Positions 1 to 5,397 of a stretch of DNA of 5,397 nt are shown here, in pieces. The position numbers and the translations under genes were made by a program. Source of the stretch: Syntrophales bacterium (GTDB lineage: Bacteria > Desulfobacterota > Syntrophia > Syntrophales > UBA2210); assembly GCA_023230565.1 (NCBI GenBank), contig JALNXD010000087.1, positions 1 to 5,397 on the forward strand, given 5' to 3'. Position 1 is the stretch's first letter, and the number at the start of each line of letters is the position of its first letter. The notes below the pieces were generated by a model. It saw nothing but the letters and a program-made list of their open reading frames with translations. It searched no databases and had not been told where the DNA came from.

Positions 1-55
1 GAACAGCATTACGTTTAAAATCCGAATCATATTTTCTTCGTTCCTGAACACTCAT
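1..55 (-). CDS. IS3-family transposase OrfA, N-terminal fragment (runs off the window)
   Basis: The first 18 codons read MSVQERRKYDSDFKRNAV. This matches the typical opening of IS3-family OrfA proteins, where a basic, aromatic-rich stretch (RRKYDSDFKRNAV) leads into the helix-turn-helix that binds the terminal repeats. In this family OrfA is normally fused to the DDE-type OrfB by programmed -1 frameshifting; OrfB would lie further left, outside the window. The start is well fixed. AGGAGG at 62-67 sits six bases upstream of the ATG, while the other nearby ATG (58-60) meets a stop after two codons. It reads away from the rest of the window. Only the N-terminus is visible, so completeness of the element is unknown. 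Confidence 0.85.
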   Translation of the reverse strand, partial: MSVQERRKYDSDFKRNAV

Positions 56-61
56 AACATT

Positions 62-67
62 CCTCCT
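62..67 (-). promoter_or_regulatory. Ribosome binding site of the left orfA
   Basis: On the minus strand this is AGGAGG, a perfect Shine-Dalgarno core six bases before the ATG at 55-53. It decides the transposase start. Confidence 0.85.
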
Positions 68-88
68 GCCATTCTTTTTATCAATGGC
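68..88. repeat. Short hairpin directly upstream of the left orfA ribosome binding site
   Basis: GCCATT (68-73) and AATGGC (83-88) form a perfect six-base inverted repeat with a nine-base loop. It abuts the AGGAGG at 62-67. It could shape the leader of the transposase mRNA, or be chance in so short a stem. Confidence 0.5.
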
Positions 89-111
89 TTAACTGAGTGT
101 CCACTTTTTCA

Positions 112-490
112 TAGCAGGTCCACCCTCTAAGCGAAAAAATGAAAGCTCACGCCTCAAAGCACGCAACCACCCCAATACAGCTGCCAGACGATAGTAGGTG
201 CTTTGTATCTTGTAATCCTCGAATGTTGTTTTCGGCCCTTGACCTGCCAAGTATGAGGCCCGGCCATCCTTGGAGAAGATTTCGCGCAGACGCCACATCA
301 GGCTGGTCATGGCAGCACCTAACGGTTCAGCGTAACGCCGGTAGACATCTTCTACCGATTTCAGTGCTTCCCGTCTTTCTGACAACCGTTTTAAAACGAA
401 GTCTCGAATCAATCCAACCACTATGCTTGCAAGTGCACCAATCAATGCAGCTTGCACTGTAACTGAAAGATCGGAAAACCATTTGATCAT
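112..490 (-). pseudogene. Single-pass membrane protein of unknown function, C-terminus removed by the IS3 insertion
   Basis: About 126 native residues remain. A hydrophobic helix at residues 12-28 (AALIGALASIVVGL) is followed by a charged stretch (RDFVLKRLSERR) and then a helical cytoplasmic-looking part with YRRYAEPL (50-57), STYYRLAAVLGWL (97-109) and RRELSFFRL (113-121). From memory this pattern (membrane anchor, then RY..PL, then STxYxLxxxxGWxxxLRRE) occurs in a family of longer hypothetical bacterial proteins of unknown function; I cannot name a domain. The frame runs into the insertion sequence and stops at 89-91 after foreign codons ending MKKWTLS. The chosen start is the ATG at 490, with AAGG seven bases or so upstream; an in-frame GTG at 523 is less convincing. 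It lies downstream of, and in the same direction as, the nuclease-like gene. Confidence 0.62.
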
Positions 491-598
491 TGTTCTTACC
501 TTAATGATCCATTTGTGATTCACTTCACGCTCATGCTTACCGGTTTTGGTGGAAAGCCAGCGTAACTCTAAGTCGTGTACAGTATGTTGTGCATAAAA

Positions 599-1102
599 TT
601 ATTCAAACACCTCATTTATTAGCGCCAATAATCTTGCATCAAATTCCCAACTTTCATCTACAAGATATCTTGCTGTTTCTCTACTCTCACGATAGTCAGC
701 TTCATATGTCATAAATTCATAGTAAAAACCTTTACCTGAGGAAATTGCCGAATATGAATCCCTCAATAACTTGTACATTCTTTGTTGCGTAATGTTTGCT
801 TCAGAAAATATGAGATGCAACATTCCACCTTTTCTATAAGGTGAGGCGTGAACCCATTCTTTAAATTTTTTTCTATTCAATAATATTTGATCGGGATTCG
901 ATTTAACCTCAATCTCTATTGCAACAATATGCGTTTCATCCTTTTGATTTAGCAATGCAACATCAATATAATTCTTTGACAATTTGGACTTAACACCATA
1001 TTCGGGAATGGCTTGAATATCGTACCGGTCCTGTTTCAACCAAATGTTTAAATAATAAGCCAAACTATCCTTGACTGACTTGGTAAATTTTGTCTCTGCC
1101 AT
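599..1102 (-). CDS. Small PD-(D/E)XK nuclease-like protein, 167 residues
   Basis: This is a soluble protein without a signal peptide or membrane segment. The central part has the layout of a PD-(D/E)XK nuclease core: NYIDVALL (Asp47) on one strand, then IVAIEIEVKSN on the next with Glu63 or Glu65 and Lys67 as the E-x-K pair, then an amphipathic helix (QILLNRKKFKEW) and a further hydrophobic strand (GGMLHLIFSE). Glu34 in the upstream strand (IPEYG) may complete the site. Such folds are common in restriction and mobile-element proteins; a non-catalytic or DNA-binding role is possible. The ATG at 1102 is preferred, with a purine-rich AGAAAGAAG upstream; the frame stays open to a TTG at 1144. It follows the HEPN-type gene by 80 bases on the same strand and was probably transcribed with it. 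No terminator is visible after it. The specific family was not recognised. Confidence 0.72.
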   Translation of the reverse strand: MAETKFTKSVKDSLAYYLNIWLKQDRYDIQAIPEYGVKSKLSKNYIDVALLNQKDETHIVAIEIEVKSNPDQILLNRKKFKEWVHASPYRKGGMLHLIFSEANITQQRMYKLLRDSYSAISSGKGFYYEFMTYEADYRESRETARYLVDESWEFDARLLALINEVFE

Positions 1103-1182
1103 ATTTCTTCTTTCTACACAATATCTGATATAATCGGAAGCCAAGCGTCGTTTTTGCCGTTCCGGTGCGTGCTGTGGTTATG

Positions 1183-1941
1183 TCAAAATTGAACCTTGTT
1201 TTGCTGGTAGTAACGGATAAGCTCATGCAAGTCCTCGACATATTTCAAGAATTGTCCCATGTTCGCAAGAAGCACGCCCTTATCGAGATTAGGAGGGAGA
1301 TGTGGATGGCCAGCTTCATTCCTGCAAATACGACAGAACTGAAAGATATTCTCGATCTTGATCTCCAAATCATTGGACCACACATGACCGTTGGGTTTGT
1401 TCAACGAACTTTTCCAAGACCTCTTGAACTCGTCGAAAATTCGAGAAATGAACCTGCCAGAAGTCCGAGCCACAAATTGTTCTCTCATTTTGTCTTCAGA
1501 TATGGCCTTTGTGTAAACGTCGATTAGAGTGAGTATTGCCTTTTCCGAGGCACCACCAAGCAAGAATGCACAACCAAGATTTGCTCCAGCTTTGGCTGCA
1601 ATAATTGCTTCTTCCATAAAACGAACAATTATGGGGTCCACATCAGGTATACGTTCTCGCAAGAGTTGTGGAAACCGTTCTATCTCGAATGGCAGAACTT
1701 CACCGATGTCTTCTTCATTCTCGATTGCATTTTTTGCTTGGTCGAGGGCTTCTTTCAGTTTACTTTCGGCACCCTGCAAAAGAATGGTTCCTGTATTGTA
1801 TACCTTAACAACACATTTTGATTTTCCGTGCTGAACATCCATTCGTTTGCAGTTCTGCTCATCCGTTTCAGAAAATGGGAAACCATTACGCTCAATATAG
1901 GATTTAATTTGAAAATAATTGCTTTGCATGATCTCAGACAT
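1183..1941 (-). CDS. Putative HEPN-domain protein with TBP-like N-terminal domain, 252 residues
   Basis: From the ATG at 1941, residues 1-72 hold a small alpha/beta unit: HGKSKCVVKVYNTGTILLQG followed by a helix (ESKLKEALDQAKNAIE). This resembles the TBP-like fold found at the N-terminus of RNase HIII and some toxins. After an acidic linker comes an all-helical region from about residue 90: IIVRFMEEAIIAAKAGANLG, AFLLGGASEKAILTLID and, near the end, CRICRNEAGHP. The RNEAGH (Arg207 to His212) fits the R-x4-H motif of HEPN ribonucleases and DUF4145-like proteins. HEPN proteins often act as RNA-cleaving toxins in toxin-antitoxin and abortive-infection systems, so an RNase role is a fair inference but not shown. 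ATG 1941 is chosen because GAGGAG lies seven bases upstream; TTG 1968 and ATG 1956 lack such a site. It heads the minus-strand pair with the nuclease-like gene. Confidence 0.72.
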   Translation of the reverse strand: MSEIMQSNYFQIKSYIERNGFPFSETDEQNCKRMDVQHGKSKCVVKVYNTGTILLQGAESKLKEALDQAKNAIENEEDIGEVLPFEIERFPQLLRERIPDVDPIIVRFMEEAIIAAKAGANLGCAFLLGGASEKAILTLIDVYTKAISEDKMREQFVARTSGRFISRIFDEFKRSWKSSLNKPNGHVWSNDLEIKIENIFQFCRICRNEAGHPHLPPNLDKGVLLANMGQFLKYVEDLHELIRYYQQNKVQF

Positions 1942-1948
1942 CTCAGTA

Positions 1949-1954
1949 CTCCTC
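1949..1954 (-). promoter_or_regulatory. Ribosome binding site that fixes the HEPN-type gene start
   Basis: Read on the minus strand this is GAGGAG, seven bases before the ATG at 1941-1939. The upstream in-frame candidates at 1956 (ATG) and 1968 (TTG) have no comparable site, so the protein most likely starts MSEIMQSNYF. Confidence 0.8.
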
Positions 1955-1973
1955 ATATGACGTAACAATTCTT

Positions 1974-2014
1974 AAATAAAAAGCCCCATCTCTCATTTTG
2001 AGAAACAGGGCCTT
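1974..2014 (-). terminator. Rho-independent terminator upstream of the HEPN-type gene
   Basis: On the minus strand, AAGGCCC (2014-2008) pairs with GGGGCTT (1987-1981) with one mismatch. After an internal loop, TCTCA (2003-1999) pairs with TGAGA (1995-1991) around a three-base loop. The hairpin is followed directly by TTTTTATTT (1982-1974). The U-tract lies only on the minus-strand side, so it should stop leftward transcription. It follows the small open frame at 2039-2194 and precedes the HEPN-type start by about 33 bases. It is either the end of an older gene or an attenuator in the HEPN leader. Confidence 0.75.
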
Positions 2015-2038
2015 AACTTATAAAACCATAATCCCCCC

Positions 2039-2194
2039 TTAGGTTACAGCTTGTAAAAGTACATGTACACATTCAGGATCAATGGAATGTGCCAAGTTTG
2101 TAACTCTATCACGACATCTTGTCAAGGAGTATTCCCGTGCAACTTTCCTACTATCGGAAGCTCTAAAAAGTTTGAATTCGCTTTCAGTGAAGCC
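2039..2194 (-). pseudogene. Small 51-codon open frame without a start codon, probably a decayed gene
   Basis: The frame ends with TAA at 2041-2039 and is open back to a TGA at 2197-2195. Its translation looks like a real protein: it begins GFTESEFKLFRASDS, continues REYSLTRCRDRVTNLAH and ends PECVHVLLQAVT. The content is rich in charged residues and free of low-complexity runs, and a terminator follows within 25 bases. No ATG or GTG lies in frame. Just upstream, however, ATG at 2198-2196 is out of frame by one base: removing the single A at 2195 would give ATG-GGC-TTC and a 52-residue protein. It could therefore be a gene frameshifted at its start, the C-terminus of a longer lost gene, or a chance open frame. 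I do not recognise the family. Confidence 0.45.
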
Positions 2195-2281
2195 TCATAA
2201 ATAAATGTGATTTAAAAATGAAAAGTCTTGGCATTTTATTTTTATTTCATGTTAACTCACCTATCTTCCTAAACTCTATAT

Positions 2282-2310
2282 TTGACATACACCGCCAGAA
2301 CGTGTAGATT
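2282..2310 (+). promoter_or_regulatory. Sigma-70-type promoter for the helicase gene
   Basis: A perfect -35 TTGACA (2282-2287) is followed by a 17-base spacer and a -10 TAGATT (2305-2310, four of six consensus bases). Transcription would start near 2317, giving a leader of about 77 bases before the helicase ATG. No other plus-strand gene lies close downstream. Confidence 0.62.
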
Positions 2311-2323
2311 TCTTTCCACAATT

Positions 2324-2369
2324 CTCAAATGATCGAATGTAATCGAAAGAATCTCGGTGATTATTTGAG
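2324..2369 (+). repeat. Inverted repeat forming a leader hairpin of the helicase mRNA
   Basis: CTCAAATGATC (2324-2334) can pair with GATTATTTGAG (2359-2369) over eleven positions, ten Watson-Crick and one G-U, around a 24-base loop. It lies wholly between the predicted transcription start (about 2317) and the ATG at 2394. It lacks a following U-tract, so it is not a terminator. It could be a translational or mRNA-stability element, or a protein-binding palindrome in the DNA. Confidence 0.6.
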
Positions 2370-2393
2370 GGCCTCGATCTTGCGGATATCCAA

Positions 2394-5285
2394 ATGGAGA
2401 TAATTGACAATATAAACAGTCTGCTGGGCGACGATCTCAAAAAGGAACTTTGTCCCAACGTAAAGCTGAAGATTGCTGCCTCCTGTTTCTCCATTTATGC
2501 GTACGAATCTCTTAAAAAAGAGTTAGAACAGATTGATTTTCTCGAATTTCTCTTTACTTCACCAACATTCATTCCTAATCAGGTTACCGACAAATTCCAC
2601 AAAGAGAAGCGGGAGTTTCACATCCCCAAGCTCAATCGAGAGAACAGTCTCTATGGCTCCGAATTTGAGATTCGTTTGAAAAACGAACTTACTCAACGTG
2701 CCATAGCTAAAGAGTGTGCTGACTGGATCAGCCGCAAGGTCCGATTCCGCTCCAACCGATCCAATGCCTACATGCAGCAGTTTGCCTGTATAGAAGATGG
2801 TCAGGCCAAGACAGCCTATTCCCCCCTGAGCGGCTTTACTGCGGTAGACCTAGGTTTTCAAAAAGGAAATGCCGTATCCAATTTTGTAAATAAATTGACT
2901 GATACAGTTATGACAACTCAGTACCTGAACCTCTTCGATCAGATATGGCATGATCAGGATAAGGTAGACGATATAACAGATAGGGTCAGCGAGCAAATTG
3001 CCGCAGTCTATGCAGAAAATTCTCCTGAATTTATTTACTTTTTGATTCTCTTTAACATCTTCAATGAATTTCTCGAAGATATCTCCGAGGATGTCATGCC
3101 CAACGATCTGACAGGCTACAAGGATAGTCTGATCTGGAATAAGCTGTTCAATTTCCAGCAGGATGCCGCCGTTGGAATTATCAACAAGTTGGAGAGATAC
3201 AATGGGTGTGTTCTGGCCGATAGCGTAGGGCTGGGTAAGACCTTCACCACTCTGGCGGTAATCAAATATTATGAACTTCGTAACAAATCGGTACTAGTAT
3301 TGTGTCCCAAGAGACTTGCCGATAACTGGCAGAATTATAATCAGAATCTCGTAACAAACATTTTTGCACGGGACCGTTTCAACTATACTGTTCTCTGTCA
3401 TACGGATCTGCAGAGAAATAGAGGCTATTCGCTTGGTATTCCGCTCGATCGAATAAACTGGGGCAATTTTGATCTCGTTGTTATCGATGAATCGCACAAT
3501 TTCCGTAACAACGAGGCGTTCAAAGACAGAGAGACTCGCTATCAGAAGTTGATGAACAGGGTTATCAAGGCCGGGGTCAAGACGAAGGTCCTGATGCTTT
3601 CCGCCACGCCCGTCAATAATAGGTTCAACGACCTGCGAAATCAGCTCGTCCTTGCCTATGAGGGTGACTCCGAAAAGCTGGACAAAAAGCTGCGAACAGG
3701 GAAAAGCATCAACGAGATATTCCGAAGGGCTCAAGGAGTATTCAATACATGGGCAAAATTACCGCCGGAAGAGAGGACTCCAGCATCTATTCTAAATGCG
3801 CTGGATTTCGATTTCTTTGAGCTACTTGATAGCGTTACCATTGCCCGGTCCAGAAAACATATCCAGAAATTTTACGATACCAATGATGTAGGTCCGTTCC
3901 CGGAACGTCTAAAACCAATCTCGTTCCACAGCCCTCTGACCCGACGCACCGACATCATTAACTTCAACGAGATATTCAACCGCCTTATCATCCTGAATAT
4001 GTCGGTGTATGCGCCTTTCCGCTATATCCTACCCAGTCGCCTAGAAAAATATGAAGCTCTGTATGACACCGAAATACAGGGTGGTATTTCCCGCCTGAAG
4101 CAGAGTGACAGAGAAAGAAGTCTTCAGGCGCTGATGACGGTCAATCTCCTGAAGCGTCTGGAAAGTTCCGTTGAGGCCTTTCGTATCACCCTTCAGATGC
4201 TGCAGGACAAGCATGAACAGATGCTCACAAGAATTGCCCAGTTCAGAAAAACAGGCATCGACAGCAGCTTCGATGATATTTCGATGGCCTTTGAGAATGC
4301 CGATGAAGACGACATGGAAGCTCCCGAAGGAAATGGTGCCGTCACGGGCGGAAAGGTTCGTATCAATCTGGCCGATATGGATCTTGAGTCATGGGAATTT
4401 GATCTTAGCAGCGATTTGGAAATCCTTTCCGGACTATTTTCACAAATGCAGAAGATTGCCCCTCCTGATGATACAAAACTGCAATGCCTGAGAGAGCTGA
4501 TAGACCGAAAGCAGATAGAACCCATCAATCCGGGCAACAAAAAGATATTGATCTTCACCGCCTTCGCCGACACAGCCCATTACCTCTACGATAATCTGTC
4601 ACCCCAGATTAAAAAAACCTACAAACTGGACATGGGAATCGTCACCGGCAGCGACGGTTGCAAATCGACGTTACGTTGCAAATACGATTTTCAATCGATC
4701 CTTACTCTCTTTTCTCCTGTGGCGAAGGAAAAAGACCTGGTCATGCCGCTAGAACAGGCGGAGATCGACATCGTGATCGGCACCGACTGCATATCGGAGG
4801 GACAGAATCTGCAGGACTGCGATTTTGTGGTGAACTATGATATCCACTGGAATCCTGTCCGCATTATTCAGCGTTTCGGTCGCATCGATAGAATCGGCTC
4901 CAGAAACGCGAGGATTCAGCTCGTCAACTTCTGGCCAGACATCTCTCTTGATGATTATATCAACCTGAAGGCCCGTGTCGAAAACCGCATGATCATCGCA
5001 GATGTGACCGCTACAGGCGACGACAATCCCCTGAGCGCAGAAGCCAACGATCTTGCCTTCCGTAAGGAACAGCTCCGGCGACTCCAGGATGAAGTCATCG
5101 ATCTGGAGGATGTGAAAACCGGCGTATCAATTACGGACCTAGGTCTCAATGACTTCCGGATGGACTTGGTGAACTATGTAAAGACCAACGGAACCCTTGA
5201 GAGCGCGCCTAAGGGATTGCATACGGTAGTTGCAGCGAACCCCGATAAGGAAATCCACCCCGGCGTGATCTTCATATTGACGTAA
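2394..5285 (+). CDS. SNF2-type helicase with degenerate PLD-like N-terminal domain, C-terminally truncated
   Basis: The protein is an ATP-dependent nucleic-acid translocase of superfamily 2, SNF2/HepA type. Residues 1-170 form a PLD-like unit (KLKIAASCFSIYAYESL, ECADWISRKVRFRSN, GFTAVDLG) in which the HxK catalytic motif is not seen. The helicase core is intact: Q-motif FNFQQ (252-256), Walker A ADSVGLGKT (275-283), LVLCPKRLADNW (301-312), DESH (365-368), LSATP (402-406), ILIFTAF (718-724), GTDCISEGQNLQ (796-807) and QRFGRIDRIG (826-835). A 210-residue insert with an acidic stretch (ENADEDDMEAPE, 634-645) separates the two lobes. Relatives, from memory, are longer, continuing after the GVIFIL at the present end, and often sit with DUF4391 and methyltransferase/type III restriction genes. 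Here the frame stops at 5283-5285 next to an IS3 end. An in-frame stop at 2358-2360 makes ATG 2394 the first start; its Shine-Dalgarno is weak. Confidence 0.88.
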   Translation: MEIIDNINSLLGDDLKKELCPNVKLKIAASCFSIYAYESLKKELEQIDFLEFLFTSPTFIPNQVTDKFHKEKREFHIPKLNRENSLYGSEFEIRLKNELTQRAIAKECADWISRKVRFRSNRSNAYMQQFACIEDGQAKTAYSPLSGFTAVDLGFQKGNAVSNFVNKLTDTVMTTQYLNLFDQIWHDQDKVDDITDRVSEQIAAVYAENSPEFIYFLILFNIFNEFLEDISEDVMPNDLTGYKDSLIWNKLFNFQQDAAVGIINKLERYNGCVLADSVGLGKTFTTLAVIKYYELRNKSVLVLCPKRLADNWQNYNQNLVTNIFARDRFNYTVLCHTDLQRNRGYSLGIPLDRINWGNFDLVVIDESHNFRNNEAFKDRETRYQKLMNRVIKAGVKTKVLMLSATPVNNRFNDLRNQLVLAYEGDSEKLDKKLRTGKSINEIFRRAQGVFNTWAKLPPEERTPASILNALDFDFFELLDSVTIARSRKHIQKFYDTNDVGPFPERLKPISFHSPLTRRTDIINFNEIFNRLIILNMSVYAPFRYILPSRLEKYEALYDTEIQGGISRLKQSDRERSLQALMTVNLLKRLESSVEAFRITLQMLQDKHEQMLTRIAQFRKTGIDSSFDDISMAFENADEDDMEAPEGNGAVTGGKVRINLADMDLESWEFDLSSDLEILSGLFSQMQKIAPPDDTKLQCLRELIDRKQIEPINPGNKKILIFTAFADTAHYLYDNLSPQIKKTYKLDMGIVTGSDGCKSTLRCKYDFQSILTLFSPVAKEKDLVMPLEQAEIDIVIGTDCISEGQNLQDCDFVVNYDIHWNPVRIIQRFGRIDRIGSRNARIQLVNFWPDISLDDYINLKARVENRMIIADVTATGDDNPLSAEANDLAFRKEQLRRLQDEVIDLEDVKTGVSITDLGLNDFRMDLVNYVKTNGTLESAPKGLHTVVAANPDKEIHPGVIFILT

Positions 5286-5296
5286 GATGCTTTGAA

Positions 5297-5339
5297 TGGA
5301 CACCAAAAGTGCTGTAAAAAGAGATGATGGAGGTGTCTA
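5297..5339 (+). repeat. Inverted repeat covering the right orfA ribosome binding site
   Basis: TGGACACC (5297-5304) can pair with GGTGTCTA (5332-5339), seven Watson-Crick pairs and one G-U, with a 27-base loop. The right arm overlaps most of the GGAGGT Shine-Dalgarno at 5329-5334. In an mRNA entering from the helicase gene the site would be partly masked. Confidence 0.5.
5329..5334 (+). promoter_or_regulatory. Ribosome binding site of the right orfA
   Basis: GGAGGT lies six bases before the ATG at 5341. An in-frame TAA at 5338-5340 immediately precedes the ATG, so the start is unambiguous. Confidence 0.85.
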
Positions 5340-5340
5340 A

Positions 5341-5397
5341 ATGGAAAGAATTCCCAATGCAGTATACACAAAGGAGCTTCGGGAAGAAGCTGTGAAA
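5341..5397 (+). CDS. IS3-family transposase OrfA, N-terminal fragment (runs off the window)
   Basis: The visible 19 codons read MERIPNAVYTKELREEAVK. This closely follows the common IS3-family OrfA opening (MERIPxxxYTKEFREEAVKLV as I remember it), which leads into a helix-turn-helix that recognises the element ends. A downstream orfB with the DDE catalytic domain is expected outside the window. The start is fixed by the stop codon directly before it and by GGAGGT six bases upstream. It reads away from the helicase, whose C-terminus the element has evidently displaced. The sequence differs clearly from the OrfA at the left edge, so the two elements are not copies of one another. Confidence 0.85.
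   Translation, partial: MERIPNAVYTKELREEAVK

Larger units (their letters stand above)
1..111 (-). mobile_element. Left end of an IS3-family insertion sequence, continuing beyond the window
   Basis: The stretch holds the start of an orfA-type transposase gene reading leftward, preceded by a strong ribosome binding site and a short non-coding leader. The probable outer terminus is at 111: on the minus strand the element would begin TGAAAAAGTGGACACT, with the TG...CA ends usual in the IS3 family. This boundary is inferred. The open frame entering from the right is recognisable host protein up to about there and then ends in seven codons that look like element sequence. The second inverted repeat and the target duplication lie outside the window, so the terminus cannot be confirmed. 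Confidence 0.72.
5293..5397 (+). mobile_element. Start of a second, different IS3-family insertion sequence
   Basis: A probable terminus TGAATGGACACC begins at 5293, followed by a short leader and an orfA-type gene running off the window. The TGA start and GGACAC core resemble the left element's end, but the transposase N-termini differ, so these are two distinct elements. The exact boundary is uncertain. Recognisable helicase sequence ends at about 5278, so the element could begin anywhere from 5278 to 5293. Confidence 0.65.

Noticed and set aside
139..462. Plus-strand 107-codon frame opposite the membrane-protein gene
   Set aside because: It lies antisense to a frame with recognisable protein features, and its own translation shows no domain pattern.
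521..601. In-frame continuation from the nuclease-like gene's stop into the membrane-protein frame
   Set aside because: The frames match and no other stop intervenes, but a normal TAA, a separate start with its own AAGG site and unrelated content argue against a fusion.
1103..1144. TTG start at 1144 for the nuclease-like protein
   Set aside because: The extra 14 residues have no clear ribosome binding site, and ATG 1102 has a purine-rich site upstream.
1165..1834. Two plus-strand frames (1165-1527 and 1529-1834)
   Set aside because: Both are antisense shadows of the HEPN-type gene, without ribosome binding sites or protein-like composition.
2059..2068. Perfect ten-base palindrome GTACATGTAC
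   Set aside because: It falls inside the small open frame, is isolated and short, and has no promoter beside it, so it is likely chance.
2276..2494. Minus-strand 72-codon frame across the helicase start
   Set aside because: It overlaps the helicase N-terminus and its promoter region and is serine-rich without a family pattern.
3294..3734. Minus-strand frame inside the helicase, and similar ones at 4193-4573, 4955-5149 and 5174-5371
   Set aside because: They are shadows of the clearly coding helicase frame or overlap the IS end.

Overview
The window is a short accessory (probably anti-phage or restriction-type) segment of a bacterial chromosome, cut at both ends by insertion sequences. Both edges carry the first codons of two different IS3-family orfA transposase genes that read outward. 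The DNA between them, about 112 to 5280/5292, is therefore the host-side segment. The two transposase N-termini and the mixed base composition suggest a Gram-negative bacterium, perhaps from the deltaproteobacterial or a similar anaerobic lineage. No ribosomal or housekeeping gene is present to settle this.

Left part, minus strand, read from right to left: a small open frame of 51 codons with no start codon (2039-2194); a Rho-independent terminator (1974-2014); a 252-residue protein with a probable TBP-like N-terminal domain and a C-terminal HEPN-type RNEAGH motif (1183-1941); a 167-residue protein with a PD-(D/E)XK-like pattern (599-1102); and a small protein with one membrane helix whose C-terminus is cut off by the left IS3 element (112-490).

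Right part, plus strand: a divergent promoter (TTGACA-17-TAGATT at 2282-2310), a leader hairpin (2324-2369), and a 963-codon SNF2-type helicase (2394-5285). The helicase has a degenerate phospholipase-D-like N-terminal domain and all its helicase motifs. Its reading frame ends early at the right IS3 element, so its C-terminal domain is missing.

The minus-strand genes look like an RNase-like (HEPN) and a DNase-like (PD-(D/E)XK) pair placed back to back with a helicase. Together this resembles a defence locus eroded by transposition. The joint function is an inference: the sequence shows domain motifs and gene order, not activity. The intergenic region 1942-2393 (452 bases) is described by the RBS, terminator, small frame, promoter and hairpin entries. 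No tRNA, rRNA or CRISPR array was seen.
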